Source: Dehalococcoidales bacterium (lineage in GTDB: Bacteria; Chloroflexota; Dehalococcoidia; Dehalococcoidales; UBA2162). From it: a stretch of 26,326 nucleotides of DNA. The stretch lies in assembly GCA_020343555.1 (NCBI GenBank), contig CP070800.1, positions 2,086,215-2,112,540 of the forward strand. The letters are read 5' to 3'. A program made the translations under genes and the position numbers. The notes under the pieces were generated by a model, which saw only the letters and a program-made list of their open reading frames with translations, searched no databases and was not told where the DNA came from. Each line of letters begins with the position of its first letter. The first letter of the stretch is position 1. Positions 1 to 8,770 of the stretch are shown here, piece by piece.

Positions 1-258
1 CCCTGCGGTCCTATCAACGACATCGCCGAGGTAGTCGCTGATCCGCAAGTAGAACATCGCAATATGATAATTGATGTCTCCCATCCAAAACTAGGTAAAG
101 TCAAAATGCTAAACACACCGATAAAGCTATCGCGAACTCCCGGGAGTGTTGAACGTTCATCGCCGGAACTCGGGCAGGATACCGGCGAAATCCTCAGGGA
201 TCTGCTTGGTTTAACCGATGACGAAATTAACGAACTCGGTCAATCAGGTATTATTTAA
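1..258 (+). CDS. Family III CoA-transferase (CaiB/Frc type), C-terminal fragment
   Basis: The frame is open from the first base and stops at 256-258, so only the last 85 residues are present; the start lies outside the window. The segment PCGPINDIAEVVADPQV, followed by a short region with HPKLGKVKML and TPIKLSRTPG and by a GQDTGEIL...LG...EI tail, is the usual C-terminus of family III CoA-transferases (CaiB, Frc, BbsE/F-like). These move CoA between carboxylic acids, for example from succinyl-CoA to an incoming acid. The catalytic Asp would lie upstream and cannot be checked. An alcohol dehydrogenase starts about 20 bases downstream on the same strand, so the two are probably co-transcribed. 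The family is secure; the substrate is unknown. Confidence 0.88.
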   Translation, partial: PCGPINDIAEVVADPQVEHRNMIIDVSHPKLGKVKMLNTPIKLSRTPGSVERSSPELGQDTGEILRDLLGLTDDEINELGQSGII

Positions 259-277
259 ATAAAAATCGGAGGAAATG

Positions 278-1294
278 ATGAAAGCTGCAGTTTTTCATGG
301 GGCAAATGATATCAGGGTAGAGGAATATCCCTACCCGCAACTACCCGATGACGGGGTAATAATCAAGGTTAACTCCAGCGGTATTTGCGGTTCGGACCTG
401 CATGTATACACCCGTGGAGGTCGCGGTGATGGAATGATAATGGGACACGAGTTCTCGGGAGATATCGTAGAAATCGGCAAAGACGTAGAAAATGTGAAGG
501 TTGGTGACCGAGTTGTTGCGATCGGCGGCATCGGATGCGGTGAATGCTACTGGTGCCAGCAGGGAATGTACATTAAGTGCTCGAAGTTAACTTTTCTCGG
601 CTACGGTATTAAAGGAGCGTTCGCCGAATACACCGCCATTCCCAATTTCAAGATAGGGATGTACGCTGAAAAACTACCTGATTCGGTATCATACGAGGAA
701 GGAGCTACCGCCGAACCTCTCTCCGTCGCGTTATACGCAGTCAACCAGGTCCAGCCCAAACCTGATAATATCTGTGTCGTTACAGGCCTTGGTATTATCG
801 GTATCTGCGTTATCCAGATTCTCCGTGCCAGGGGAGTTAAAACTATAATTGCTAGTGGTCGCAGATCCAAGCGACTTGAGATCGCCAAACAGAGTGGCGC
901 TGAAGTGGTGGTAGATGCCGCCAAAGAAGATATCGTTCCCGTCGTTGAACAAGTTACCGGAAGTCGAAAAGCTGACGTCGTTTTCGAGGTTGCAGGTGTA
1001 CCTGAGCTATTCGAAAAATCTCTACGAATGGTTCATCGTGGGGGGAAGATAAATCTTGTAGGTCTTTACATGGAACCGGTCACCTGGAATCCATCTTTTA
1101 TCGTGAGTAATGATCTGACGATTATCGGCTGTGGACTCAGGTGGGACCTGCCCGGTGCGGTTGAACTTCTTGCCAGTGGTAAAGTCGACACAAAACCTAT
1201 GATTACCCATGAATTCTCGCTTGATCAGACGAAAGAAGCATTTGATACTCAATTAACTTCCCAGGATGCTATCAAAGTAATAGTAAAACCGTAA
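278..1294 (+). CDS. Zinc-dependent medium-chain alcohol/polyol dehydrogenase
   Basis: This MDR-superfamily protein of 338 residues should oxidise an alcohol or polyol, or reduce a carbonyl, with NAD(P). Catalytic zinc ligands are visible as Cys37 in GICGSD and His57-Glu58 in GHEF. The structural zinc site is complete at Cys87, Cys90, Cys93 and Cys101 in GCGECYWC...KC. The Rossmann fold shows VTGLGIIG. Two ATGs are adjacent (275 and 278); GGAGG at 268-272 favours 278, which gives the usual MKAAVFHG start. It resembles threonine, sorbitol and butanediol dehydrogenases without clear assignment to one. It follows the CoA-transferase closely and is ended by a strong hairpin terminator, so the pair looks like the end of an operon. 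Two more MDR zinc dehydrogenases lie in this window. Confidence 0.92.
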   Translation: MKAAVFHGANDIRVEEYPYPQLPDDGVIIKVNSSGICGSDLHVYTRGGRGDGMIMGHEFSGDIVEIGKDVENVKVGDRVVAIGGIGCGECYWCQQGMYIKCSKLTFLGYGIKGAFAEYTAIPNFKIGMYAEKLPDSVSYEEGATAEPLSVALYAVNQVQPKPDNICVVTGLGIIGICVIQILRARGVKTIIASGRRSKRLEIAKQSGAEVVVDAAKEDIVPVVEQVTGSRKADVVFEVAGVPELFEKSLRMVHRGGKINLVGLYMEPVTWNPSFIVSNDLTIIGCGLRWDLPGAVELLASGKVDTKPMITHEFSLDQTKEAFDTQLTSQDAIKVIVKP

Positions 1295-1314
1295 TTATTA
1301 TTTTCCTGGAAATG

Positions 1315-1348
1315 AAGAAGTCCGCTCGTCGCGGACTTCTTTTCTTTT
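1315..1348 (+). terminator. Intrinsic terminator after the first alcohol dehydrogenase
   Basis: A perfect 11-bp stem (AAGAAGTCCGC at 1315-1325 pairing with GCGGACTTCTT at 1331-1341) encloses a 5-base loop (TCGTC) and runs into TTTCTTTT on the + strand, about 20 bases after the dehydrogenase stop codon. On the - strand the hairpin follows the last reading frame of the facing operon but has no U tract, so termination in that direction is less certain. Confidence 0.85.
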
Positions 1349-1451
1349 ATTGCTTTTTTGTTTTTTCTGCTTTTGCCTGTTCGACTTTTGCCTTTAATTC
1401 GATAAGCTTAAAGACGGTTTTCGCTTTTCCTGCCAGTTTGAAATTCTCCAT
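1347..1451 (-). CDS. Small lysine-rich peptide (34 aa), possible last gene of the GRE operon
   Basis: A 34-codon frame starts at ATG 1449-1451 and ends in TAA at 1347-1349. It is preceded by a strong Shine-Dalgarno-like stretch, GGAAGGAAGGG, about six bases upstream. The peptide begins MENFKLAGKAKTVFKL and ends in a Lys/Ala/Glu-rich stretch, so it is basic and probably one amphipathic helix, with no cysteine and no clear membrane segment. It lies 134 bases after the methyltransferase gene on the same strand and ends beside the terminator hairpin, so it fits as the last gene of the operon or a separate short transcript. I know no family for it. The good ribosome site is the main support; composition-driven chance remains possible. 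Confidence 0.4.
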   Translation of the reverse strand: MENFKLAGKAKTVFKLIELKAKVEQAKAEKTKKQ

Positions 1452-1585
1452 CTTTACCCTTCCTTCCGGTTAATAGTAATGTATCCAACAATATCACCGC
1501 CAGATAAAGAAAAGGATAAAGATGGTAAATATTTTATTAACGTTCCATAAACATTTCATAAATATTTATAGATCACATACAAACT

Positions 1586-2215
1586 CTATAGGACCTGATA
1601 TACCCAGTCCTGATGGAAAACATCTGGTTCGCCTTTAGGCAGTGTCTGGAATTCTTCACTTACTTCAACCAGTTTCCATTTACCTTCGTTTTCCAGGTTA
1701 TCCTGCTTTTCCTTGAATCCGTTGTCCGTGTAGACATCGGGTCTCAATGAATAAACGACGTAACCACCAGGTTTGGTTATACGTATAAGTTCATCAAGAG
1801 AACTCGCCGGTGCATGACCGACCGTCATGACTCCTACACTGACTACGGCATCGAATGAGTCACTGGCATAGTCCAGTGTTTCACCCATTATCATCTGGTG
1901 AAATTCCTGGTATACGCCTTTCTTCCTGGCTTCTTCAAGCATTCCTTCGGATATATCCATCGCTACCAGGTTCGTATAACCTTCTTTTGCAAGCAACTCT
2001 CCCACCAGACCTGTGCCTGCTCCGGCATCAAGTACCCGTGCGTCTTTAGGCACATATTTACTGAAATACTTGACCGCCATTTGAGGTCCGATCCATCCGA
2101 AGCCCTCATCAAGATCGGTATCGTAGTCTTTTGCCCACTGATCATACCGTTCTTCAAGTTCCTGGTTGTCTTTCGAGGAATATATCCACTGTACTCTTCG
2201 CTCTCTCTCGCTCAT
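1586..2215 (-). CDS. Class I SAM-dependent methyltransferase
   Basis: A 209-residue soluble protein with a Rossmann-like methyltransferase fold. Motif I is VLDAGAGTG at residues 61-69, followed by the acidic strand end VAMDIS, the motif FDAVVSVGVM and the post-motif ITKPGGYVVYSLR. The upstream DQWAKDYD helix is typical of the Methyltransf_11/25 and METTL27-like group. GAAAGGAGGTCGGA before the ATG is a strong ribosome site. It starts 52 bases after the activase stop on the same strand, which makes it the downstream member of the GRE/corrinoid operon. Its acceptor cannot be deduced. It might methylate a pathway intermediate or tailor a cofactor; it is not a corrinoid methyltransferase. The family is secure; a role in the pathway is inferred from position only. 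Confidence 0.9.
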   Translation of the reverse strand: MSERERRVQWIYSSKDNQELEERYDQWAKDYDTDLDEGFGWIGPQMAVKYFSKYVPKDARVLDAGAGTGLVGELLAKEGYTNLVAMDISEGMLEEARKKGVYQEFHQMIMGETLDYASDSFDAVVSVGVMTVGHAPASSLDELIRITKPGGYVVYSLRPDVYTDNGFKEKQDNLENEGKWKLVEVSEEFQTLPKGEPDVFHQDWVYQVL

Positions 2216-2267
2216 TCCGACCTCCTTTCCCTATTTGATAATATATCGAAACCGCCGCGACAGGATT

Positions 2268-3185
2268 TTATCGTCCGATATCACATTGTATTCCGTTATC
2301 GATAAAAATATCTGCCAGTGTCTTTAAAGTCCCTTCATCAGGTGTTTCAAATTCTCTTCCGGGATAGTCTCTTCCCAGTATCTTATACTTTCCAATGCCA
2401 AGCCTGTGATAAGGTAGTAATTCCACCTTATTCTTTTCGCCCAGAGACTTAATAAATTCTACTGTTTTCCGGATATTATCTTCGTCTGAATTCACCCTGT
2501 CGATCAAAGGGATCCTGAACAGCACCACCGAATCACTTTTCGCTGCCAATCTCGCATTATCGGTGATCAATTCATTATCGACACCGGTGAATTCTTTATG
2601 CCTGTCCACGTCCATGTGCTTCAGGTCGTACAGCACATAATCAGTATATTGAAGAATTTGCCTGAGTACTTTGCCAGGAGCATACCCGCAAGTATCAAGG
2701 CAGGTATGAATCCCTTCTTCTCTGCATTTCCTGAAAAGTTCTTCTACAAATTCAGGCTGCTGTAAAGGTTCTCCACCCGATACGGTAACTCCCCCGTTGC
2801 TGCCCGTATAAAATGACCTGTCTTTCAGTACTTCCTTGAGTACCTCGTTAGGCGTTACCTTTTTCCCGTAAATAGTAATCGCCTCTTCCGAGCAGGATTT
2901 AAGACACTCACCGCAGGCATTACAGGCGGAACGGTCGAATACCACTTTCCTGCTATTTATACCCAAGGCATTCTCAGGGCATATACTTACACAATCACCG
3001 CATCCGGTACACCGTTCTACTATGATACCGGGTTCGGGTTGAGGGCTGATAGATTCGGCATTCGAACACCACCTGCATGTCAAAGGGCATCCCTTCATGA
3101 ATACGGTCGTTCGTATCCCGGGTCCGTCATGAACAGAGAATTTCTGGATATTGAAAATAATGCCGAATACTTCAGTATTTATCAT
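2268..3185 (-). CDS. Glycyl radical enzyme activating protein (radical SAM, with 2x[4Fe-4S] ferredoxin domain)
   Basis: This 305-residue protein should make the glycyl radical on the adjacent GRE using S-adenosylmethionine and one electron. The radical-SAM cluster motif CxxxCxxC is at Cys33, Cys37 and Cys40, after the family signature SVHDGPGIRT. A two-cluster ferredoxin insert follows at Cys59/62/65/69 and Cys88/91/94/98, as in activases of GRE eliminases and unlike the insert-free PflA. The SAM-binding SGGEP is present (TVSGGEPLQQ), followed by LDTCGY and YDLKHMD. The gene starts 22 bases after the GRE stop. The ribosome site is weak, so translation may be coupled to the GRE. Length and motifs are complete, with no sign of decay. 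Confidence 0.96.
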   Translation of the reverse strand: MINTEVFGIIFNIQKFSVHDGPGIRTTVFMKGCPLTCRWCSNAESISPQPEPGIIVERCTGCGDCVSICPENALGINSRKVVFDRSACNACGECLKSCSEEAITIYGKKVTPNEVLKEVLKDRSFYTGSNGGVTVSGGEPLQQPEFVEELFRKCREEGIHTCLDTCGYAPGKVLRQILQYTDYVLYDLKHMDVDRHKEFTGVDNELITDNARLAAKSDSVVLFRIPLIDRVNSDEDNIRKTVEFIKSLGEKNKVELLPYHRLGIGKYKILGRDYPGREFETPDEGTLKTLADIFIDNGIQCDIGR

Positions 3186-3207
3186 GGTTCTACCGCGACT
3201 AATTATG

Positions 3208-5676
3208 CTAAAACGATTGCTCTGTCCTGGCTATTATCTCGTCCTGCACCTCCGGCGCCAGAAGGACAAAATAGGCACTGTATCCTGCGACTCTGACTAT
3301 CAGGTCTTTATAGTCTTCAGGATGCTCCTTTGCTTTCCTGAGAGTCTCAGCGTCGAGAATATTATATTGAATATGCAGTCCACCATTCCTGAGGAATGTC
3401 TCTGTAAAATCTGCGAGTTTTTCTGCAAATCCTTCACTTTTAAAAAGTGACAGGGGGAATTTCTGGTTTAACACAGCCGTCTTAGCATCAGAAAAATCAG
3501 CTTTCAAGGCTGAATTACATACCGCAGTCGGCCCATTGGTATCAGCGCCCTGTGTTGGAGACAAGGACGCATCGGCGAGGGGAAGTCCGGATTTCCTACC
3601 GTTGGCTAATGCTCCCACGCCTTTCCCACCGTAATAGTGCCACGTCAGTCCCTGCCGAATAACCGTGTATTTAGAACCGAACGGAGTAACTTTATCCTCC
3701 AGATATTTCGGTATTATCTTTCCTACATCTCTGACCATGAAATCAGCTTCGTCTATGTCGTTGCCGTATTTCGGTGCGTCAAGACACAACTTACGGATTT
3801 CCTGTCCCCGTTTCCCTTCAAAGTTATTATCGAGGGCTTCGAGAAGGTCATTCATCGTCAGAGCTTCATCATCGTAGACCAATCTCTTGATTGCCGTCAG
3901 CGAATCGGCAGCTGATACGTGACCACGATCGATTACATCCCACACAGGATGGTCTGCCGGATCAGCCATCTGCCCGCCCATCATAATATCATACCCATTC
4001 TCAAGACAGCCCGTAGCAAATGTCGAATGAAGTGGTACTCTCCAGGTAGATAATTCAGCTGCATGAGCAATATGATTTCTGTATACGAATCTGTTCACCA
4101 TGTACTCAGCCTGTTTCTCCATCGCCCGGAACAATTCATCGAATGTCTGGAAATTTCTCGGATCACCGGTCTCAAGACCAATCAACTTTCCTGTAATTGG
4201 CGCGATACCATTATGTAATGTTATATCGAGCAATAATGCCAGATTAATATACGATATCGCCTTACAGTGATATCCCTGGTTCTTTGGATGAGCATAGGAA
4301 CATCCCAGATAAGCGTGATCACGGGCATCCTCTAACGGTACCTCTCTATCGAGGAAATACTGCGTGGTAGTATCACCATTGATAAATTGCGGATGTCCGG
4401 CACCGGTTATTTTATTGGTTTCTATGGCTTTCATCATTACCCAGCGAGGAACGCCGTCATGCCAGGTAAAGGTGAAATGAGGTTCTGCATACCTCAGCAA
4501 TCCAACCATGTGTAAAAAGAGGTAAGTTAACTCGTTACAGGCATCACTGCCGTCACGTTGCGTACCCGCCAGGGTAATATTGGAGATTTTATTCGTCTGG
4601 ACAGCCTCTCTCATCAGTACCTGGGAACACTGTTCGCGGCGACCGATAAGGGTGATAAAACCTCCAACGAGATCAGCGGCTTCTTCTATCGTAATTTCCC
4701 CTTCTTCGATATCTCTTTTAAAATATGGATACAGGCACTGGTCCAGCCTACCGATATAGTCGCCTATCCTTCCATTCTCTAAAACCTTGGCAAGTTCGAC
4801 GAATGATACAGTCTGAACTGCTTCATGGAAACTGGATGGTGGATTTTCCGGTACCGTCTCACATACTCTGGCTAACTCTTCCAGTTCGGTGCGTCTTGCC
4901 GGGTCTTTTTCTTTTTCCGCCTGCATCCGGGCTTCCTTCGCGTAATTACGAGCGAAAGAGATGAGTCCTTCGGATATGTTGATAACAGATTGCCAGAACC
5001 ATATTCTCTCAGGGTCTTCTACACCCGATTTCTCGGCATTCGCAAGTCTTTCTCTGGTCTCTGCGATTATCCCCTTCAGCCCTTTAGCAAACACTTCGTC
5101 GTAGTAGGTAATACCATAACCGGGAGGTGCGTAATGATAAGGAGCCTGTCCCCTTGCATCGGTTACATCATCCTGCCACGTACCGAATACCGAATGGTTT
5201 AGTTCTTCTTCAAGGTCTCGATTTGTCTTACCCTGGAAATACCTGCTGTTCTCTATCAGGGCACGTTCATCTTCTTCATCGAGTACACCGATGACATTGA
5301 GACCACCCATGGTGATCTGACCTTTATCCGACTCGGGCAGGAGTTCCAGTATCAGGTTAGAATCATAGTTGATCATCGTGTAGGATCCGCGAAAATACTT
5401 TGTAATACTGCCTACGACCAGTTCGTTTTCAAATATGGGTGTGGGTATATTTTCCAGAACCTTTTTCACCGCCTTAGAAATACGAATTTCTATCGGCTGC
5501 CCTTCGGTCTCCCGCCAAGATTCGGCGTAGTACGTCCCACGCTCACTGGCAAGACGAGGGGTATCGTTAAGATACCTGTTTTTAAGACCTTTCAACCTGT
5601 CATTTATTTTGAGGTTATCAATCTCGGTCAATATATTCTTATTAATTTCATATCCCGTTTTCGTTTCCGTTGCCAT
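3208..5676 (-). CDS. Glycyl radical enzyme of uncertain substrate class
   Basis: An 822-residue GRE, full length for the pyruvate formate-lyase/eliminase superfamily. The glycyl loop near the C-terminus reads RVAGYSAYF with the radical Gly at 798. The best candidate for the thiyl cysteine is Cys459 in HAYLGCSYAHPKNQG, followed by the helix region ISYINLALLLD where diol dehydratases and CutC have NLAKVLE. Eliminases and aryl decarboxylases normally have GCVE here. This protein has Ser460-Tyr461, so the catalytic Glu two residues after Cys is absent, and it also lacks the Cys-Cys pair of PFL. A second cysteine (GCLENGYD) lies further on. The ribosome site is GGCGGTAAGG. It sits between a corrinoid protein (50 bases upstream) and its activase. 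I infer C-N, C-C or C-O bond cleavage on a methylated compound or its demethylated product. The superfamily is certain; the reaction is unknown. Confidence 0.95.
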   Translation of the reverse strand: MATETKTGYEINKNILTEIDNLKINDRLKGLKNRYLNDTPRLASERGTYYAESWRETEGQPIEIRISKAVKKVLENIPTPIFENELVVGSITKYFRGSYTMINYDSNLILELLPESDKGQITMGGLNVIGVLDEEDERALIENSRYFQGKTNRDLEEELNHSVFGTWQDDVTDARGQAPYHYAPPGYGITYYDEVFAKGLKGIIAETRERLANAEKSGVEDPERIWFWQSVINISEGLISFARNYAKEARMQAEKEKDPARRTELEELARVCETVPENPPSSFHEAVQTVSFVELAKVLENGRIGDYIGRLDQCLYPYFKRDIEEGEITIEEAADLVGGFITLIGRREQCSQVLMREAVQTNKISNITLAGTQRDGSDACNELTYLFLHMVGLLRYAEPHFTFTWHDGVPRWVMMKAIETNKITGAGHPQFINGDTTTQYFLDREVPLEDARDHAYLGCSYAHPKNQGYHCKAISYINLALLLDITLHNGIAPITGKLIGLETGDPRNFQTFDELFRAMEKQAEYMVNRFVYRNHIAHAAELSTWRVPLHSTFATGCLENGYDIMMGGQMADPADHPVWDVIDRGHVSAADSLTAIKRLVYDDEALTMNDLLEALDNNFEGKRGQEIRKLCLDAPKYGNDIDEADFMVRDVGKIIPKYLEDKVTPFGSKYTVIRQGLTWHYYGGKGVGALANGRKSGLPLADASLSPTQGADTNGPTAVCNSALKADFSDAKTAVLNQKFPLSLFKSEGFAEKLADFTETFLRNGGLHIQYNILDAETLRKAKEHPEDYKDLIVRVAGYSAYFVLLAPEVQDEIIARTEQSF

Positions 5677-5726
5677 TACCTTACCGCCTTTTCACCAATA
5701 CCATACCAAGTCAAAAAACACAGAAG

Positions 5727-6407
5727 TTATCCGGTTAGAGATTCGATCACTGATACGGCATGGAATCCATCGGCCCCATATCCGTCGGCACCGATCCTTT
5801 GAGCGAATTCTTCGGATACAGGAGCACCGCCCACAACTACACGCACGCTATCTCTTATCCCCGCATCTTCGAGTGCGTTAATCGTATCTTCCATATAAGC
5901 CATAGTGCTGGTCAGGAGAGCTGAAAGACCTAATATCTCAGGTTTTTCTTCTTTTACCGCCGCAACAATAGCATCAGGTTCGATATCGTTCCCCAGGTCT
6001 TTGACTGTAAACCCGGCTCCGCGCAATAAGATAGAAACGATATTTTTTCCGATATCATGCAGATCCCCTTTTACAGTTGCGATCAGTATCTTACCTTTCG
6101 ATTTAATACCGCTTCCTTCCAGGTATGGTTCAAGCATTTCCATTGCCGCGCCAACAGCCTCAGCTGAAGCAAGCATATCCGGGATAAAATATTCTCCGGC
6201 TTCGAACTTATCGCCAACAAGGCTCATTCCCTTCGTCAGACCTTCGTTTATGATTTCTTTTACATCCATCTTCTGATTAAGGGCTTTTTCGACAAGCTCG
6301 ATTACAGCTGGCTGTCCTACCATCCCTTCATCCATCCCTTCGTCATCCTGTGTAACTCTCCCCTGGATGACATTCTCTCTTATCTGTTCAATAATTTTCT
6401 CAGGCAT
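5727..6407 (-). CDS. Corrinoid (B12-binding) methyltransferase protein, MtbC/MttC family
   Basis: The methyl-carrying corrinoid subunit, 226 residues. Residues about 1-90 form the four-helix cap domain (PAVIELVEKAL... VGDKFEAGEYFIPDML), and residues about 105-226 form the Rossmann-like cobalamin domain. The lower cobalt ligand is His117 in the D115-x-H117-x-x-G120 motif (KGDLHDIGKNIV), followed by GLSALLTSTM and VVVGGAPVS. An MttB-type partner would load a methyl group on Co(I) and the pterin-binding methyltransferase would remove it. A TTG directly precedes the ATG, but it abuts GGAGGA with no spacing, so ATG at 6407 is preferred. It lies 14 bases after the second MttB homologue. It is the only corrinoid protein in the window, so both MttB homologues probably share it. 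Confidence 0.96.
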   Translation of the reverse strand: MPEKIIEQIRENVIQGRVTQDDEGMDEGMVGQPAVIELVEKALNQKMDVKEIINEGLTKGMSLVGDKFEAGEYFIPDMLASAEAVGAAMEMLEPYLEGSGIKSKGKILIATVKGDLHDIGKNIVSILLRGAGFTVKDLGNDIEPDAIVAAVKEEKPEILGLSALLTSTMAYMEDTINALEDAGIRDSVRVVVGGAPVSEEFAQRIGADGYGADGFHAVSVIESLTG

Positions 6408-6421
6408 CAATCCTCCAAATA

Positions 6422-7948
6422 TTATCCGTTTTTTAATCTTGTCAGTAAACCAGGTGTTTTGTCGTATACTTTATCGATAAGATCGCTGTCAATATGGTTG
6501 CGAGGTCTTTGCATTATCTCATCGGTTTTTCCTATAGCTCTGAGTATAGTATCATCCGTCATTTCCCTGCTTTCGAAGGGGTACTGCGGAGCAATCTCAC
6601 CGGTCCGTAAAGCTGTCCTGGCAAACCGGGTAAACAGCTTTGTAGTTGACATCATCACCTTGCCCATTTGGTTCATAACGTCATTTACAGATTCTTCTGT
6701 AATCCTGGGTTGAGACGCCAGTCTTTTTATGATACTTATATGGGCATCATCCAGCACTGCCTGTACTGGGCAGAAAGTACTGGTCCTTTCAAGAAGTCCG
6801 AACGCATAGTGAAGGTATTGCGGCCCTGCAAGCGTTATCATTATCTGTGAAAAGAGTCTTTCGACAGTTGACTGTATCCCTGGTACCTTCACATCGGTAA
6901 CACCACCCGAGGAATAGCATGGAATCCCGTAATACCGCGCCATCTGGACACAATCGATATTGAACTGGCTGAATTCAGGAACACCATACGAGTCGTGGAG
7001 ATCAGCCATATTCGCACGTCCGGGAACACTCCCAAAAAGTACTGGAGTCCCCTTATTTACCAGTTGGGTCAGTGTTATTCCAGCAAGTATCTCCGCGTTT
7101 ATCTGGGCGACAATCCCAGTCTCGATTATCGGAGCGGTAGAACCTCCCTGTGGAGCACTCGATATCACCAGAGGTATGCCTGTTTTTGCTATCTCGATTG
7201 TTTTTTCAGTAGTGTCATCAACAAACTGCAACGGACTCTTAATCAGAGAAGTGATCATCGATATTATCGGATTTTCCCTGAATTTTTCCTGACCACCGGC
7301 GATAATATGTACCATATTCATCAGGTTATCAAGCTGATCCAGGTCGGTGAGTCCAGCCATTACGTGCTTGGAAGTATTATTCAGAGATATGAAGAACTTA
7401 TTAACGTCCTTATTAGAATCATTAATATCGTCGTCCTGGATATTTACACATCTCAGGAAACCATCCCATGAGTCAAGGTTCTCGCATAGATGGGCTGCCT
7501 TTGCAAGTCGTTCGGTATTTCCTTTCTCAGAGCGAAAAACCGGCATGTTGACTTCTTTTGAGGATTCCTTTTTATTAACGAAAGTCTCTATATCAGCTTC
7601 CAGCCAGTTATTCGTCTCGGAACCTGAAGCAAAATGTACTATCGGTTGACTGGCATCCAGTATAAGACCGTTTTCTTCGTTTCTTGCGCCCAGTTTCACA
7701 GCAGTTGGAGCATTCTCGGCAGCATCCATGACTACTTTTTCAGGTATACTCAAATTCCAGTGTGGATTTCCTTCGGTCTTTATTTCGGTAACCTCAGTTC
7801 CGGATGCGGCAAATATCTCTGCAGCGTCTTTGTTAAAACAAGTGATTCCCGGATCTTTAAGGATATCCATCGATGCCCGATGTACCCGTTCTATCTGTTC
7901 TCTGTTAAGTCGCTCGTACGGTACTACCAGTACGCCTTTACGTGCCAC
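6422..7948 (-). CDS. MttB-superfamily (non-pyrrolysine) corrinoid methyltransferase, copy 2
   Basis: A 508-residue member of the trimethylamine methyltransferase (MttB, COG5598) superfamily, which transfers a methyl group from a substrate, often a quaternary amine, to a cobalt corrinoid. Recognisable segments are IERVHRASMDILKDPGI, NKFFISLNNTSKHVMAGL, SPLQF, GSTAPI, NKGTPVLFGSVPG, RYYGIPCYSSGGVTD and the C-terminal RNHIDSDLI. There is no in-frame TAG, so it is not a pyrrolysine enzyme; that places it with MtgB-like proteins that act on betaines. It has an insertion around residues 115-175 (acidic and lysine-rich) that the other copy lacks or has shorter. GTG is the start, with TAGGAGG nine bases upstream. 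The substrate is unknown. Confidence 0.94.
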   Translation of the reverse strand: MARKGVLVVPYERLNREQIERVHRASMDILKDPGITCFNKDAAEIFAASGTEVTEIKTEGNPHWNLSIPEKVVMDAAENAPTAVKLGARNEENGLILDASQPIVHFASGSETNNWLEADIETFVNKKESSKEVNMPVFRSEKGNTERLAKAAHLCENLDSWDGFLRCVNIQDDDINDSNKDVNKFFISLNNTSKHVMAGLTDLDQLDNLMNMVHIIAGGQEKFRENPIISMITSLIKSPLQFVDDTTEKTIEIAKTGIPLVISSAPQGGSTAPIIETGIVAQINAEILAGITLTQLVNKGTPVLFGSVPGRANMADLHDSYGVPEFSQFNIDCVQMARYYGIPCYSSGGVTDVKVPGIQSTVERLFSQIMITLAGPQYLHYAFGLLERTSTFCPVQAVLDDAHISIIKRLASQPRITEESVNDVMNQMGKVMMSTTKLFTRFARTALRTGEIAPQYPFESREMTDDTILRAIGKTDEIMQRPRNHIDSDLIDKVYDKTPGLLTRLKNG

Positions 7949-7959
7949 TCTCGTACCTC

Positions 7960-8766
7960 CTAATCCACTATCCTTCCGCTGCGATGAGCACGCATATATG
8001 CTCTCGCGGAACTCTCTTTACCTGATAACAGGTTGATAATACTTTTCATACTCATCATCTTCTTGTCCAAAGGATCCATTATCGCCGCGTCCAATCCGGC
8101 CTGAGCTGCCATCAACAGGAAAGCCCTGTTCACCAATTTTCTATTCGGAAGACCGTACGATATGTTACTCAGCCCTACCACAGTGTTCGTTTCAGGATAT
8201 CTTCTCTTTATCTCTTTAATAGTATCGAGTGTGACCTTCCCCTGCTGTGAATCGACCGATACCGGGAGTACAAGCGGATCGAAATACACATTATTTTCTT
8301 CAATACCCATACCGCTAAGAGTATTTAGTATTGTTTCGCATGCATCGAGACGATCCTTTACATTATCAGGAATCCCTTCAGCACCCATAGCCAGGGCAAC
8401 CAGACTCGCGTTTCTCTGGGCGGCGAAAGGTCCTATGGTGTTCAGTCTATCAAATTCAGCTGTGACAGAATTAATTAACAGATCACCATCGCCATATACA
8501 CTAATACCGGCTTCGATAATTTCGGGATCATCGCTATCGATAGCAAGGGGTTTTTCCGTGGCCGCTTTAATGGTATTAACCAGCCATTTCATCGACTCGA
8601 CCCCGGAGACATCGTTATTACCATTACCGGCATTTACGTCGATGAAATCGGCTCCTGCAGTATCCTGTGCTTTGGCTAATTCTACTATGAAATCAGCATC
8701 CCGATTAAGGATGGCTTCTCCGACCGCCTTGTTGGAGGCGTTTATCTTCTCACCAATTACTAACAT
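7960..8766 (-). CDS. Pterin-binding corrinoid methyltransferase (MeTr/AcsE or MtgA-like)
   Basis: A 268-residue TIM-barrel protein of the dihydropteroate-synthase fold. It should move the methyl group from the methylated corrinoid protein to tetrahydrofolate, or work in reverse. The signature segments are VIGEKINAS at the N-terminus, GADFIDVNAGN, PLAIDSDDPEIIEAG, and GLSNISYGLPNRKLVN, which holds the Asn typical of AcsE/MeTr near the pterin. The start lies four bases after the stop of the preceding MttB homologue and has no strong ribosome site, so translational coupling is likely. The order MttB-MeTr-MttB-corrinoid resembles MtgBCA-type betaine demethylation clusters. The product would be methyl-tetrahydrofolate for the Wood-Ljungdahl pathway, assuming the organism has it; that pathway is not in this window. 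Confidence 0.95.
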   Translation of the reverse strand: MLVIGEKINASNKAVGEAILNRDADFIVELAKAQDTAGADFIDVNAGNGNNDVSGVESMKWLVNTIKAATEKPLAIDSDDPEIIEAGISVYGDGDLLINSVTAEFDRLNTIGPFAAQRNASLVALAMGAEGIPDNVKDRLDACETILNTLSGMGIEENNVYFDPLVLPVSVDSQQGKVTLDTIKEIKRRYPETNTVVGLSNISYGLPNRKLVNRAFLLMAAQAGLDAAIMDPLDKKMMSMKSIINLLSGKESSARAYMRAHRSGRIVD

Positions 8767-8770
8767 AATA

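Noticed and set aside
3637..5202. Several + strand frames opposite the GRE gene
   Set aside because: They are shadows of a well-supported GRE on the - strand and show no protein family or ribosome site.
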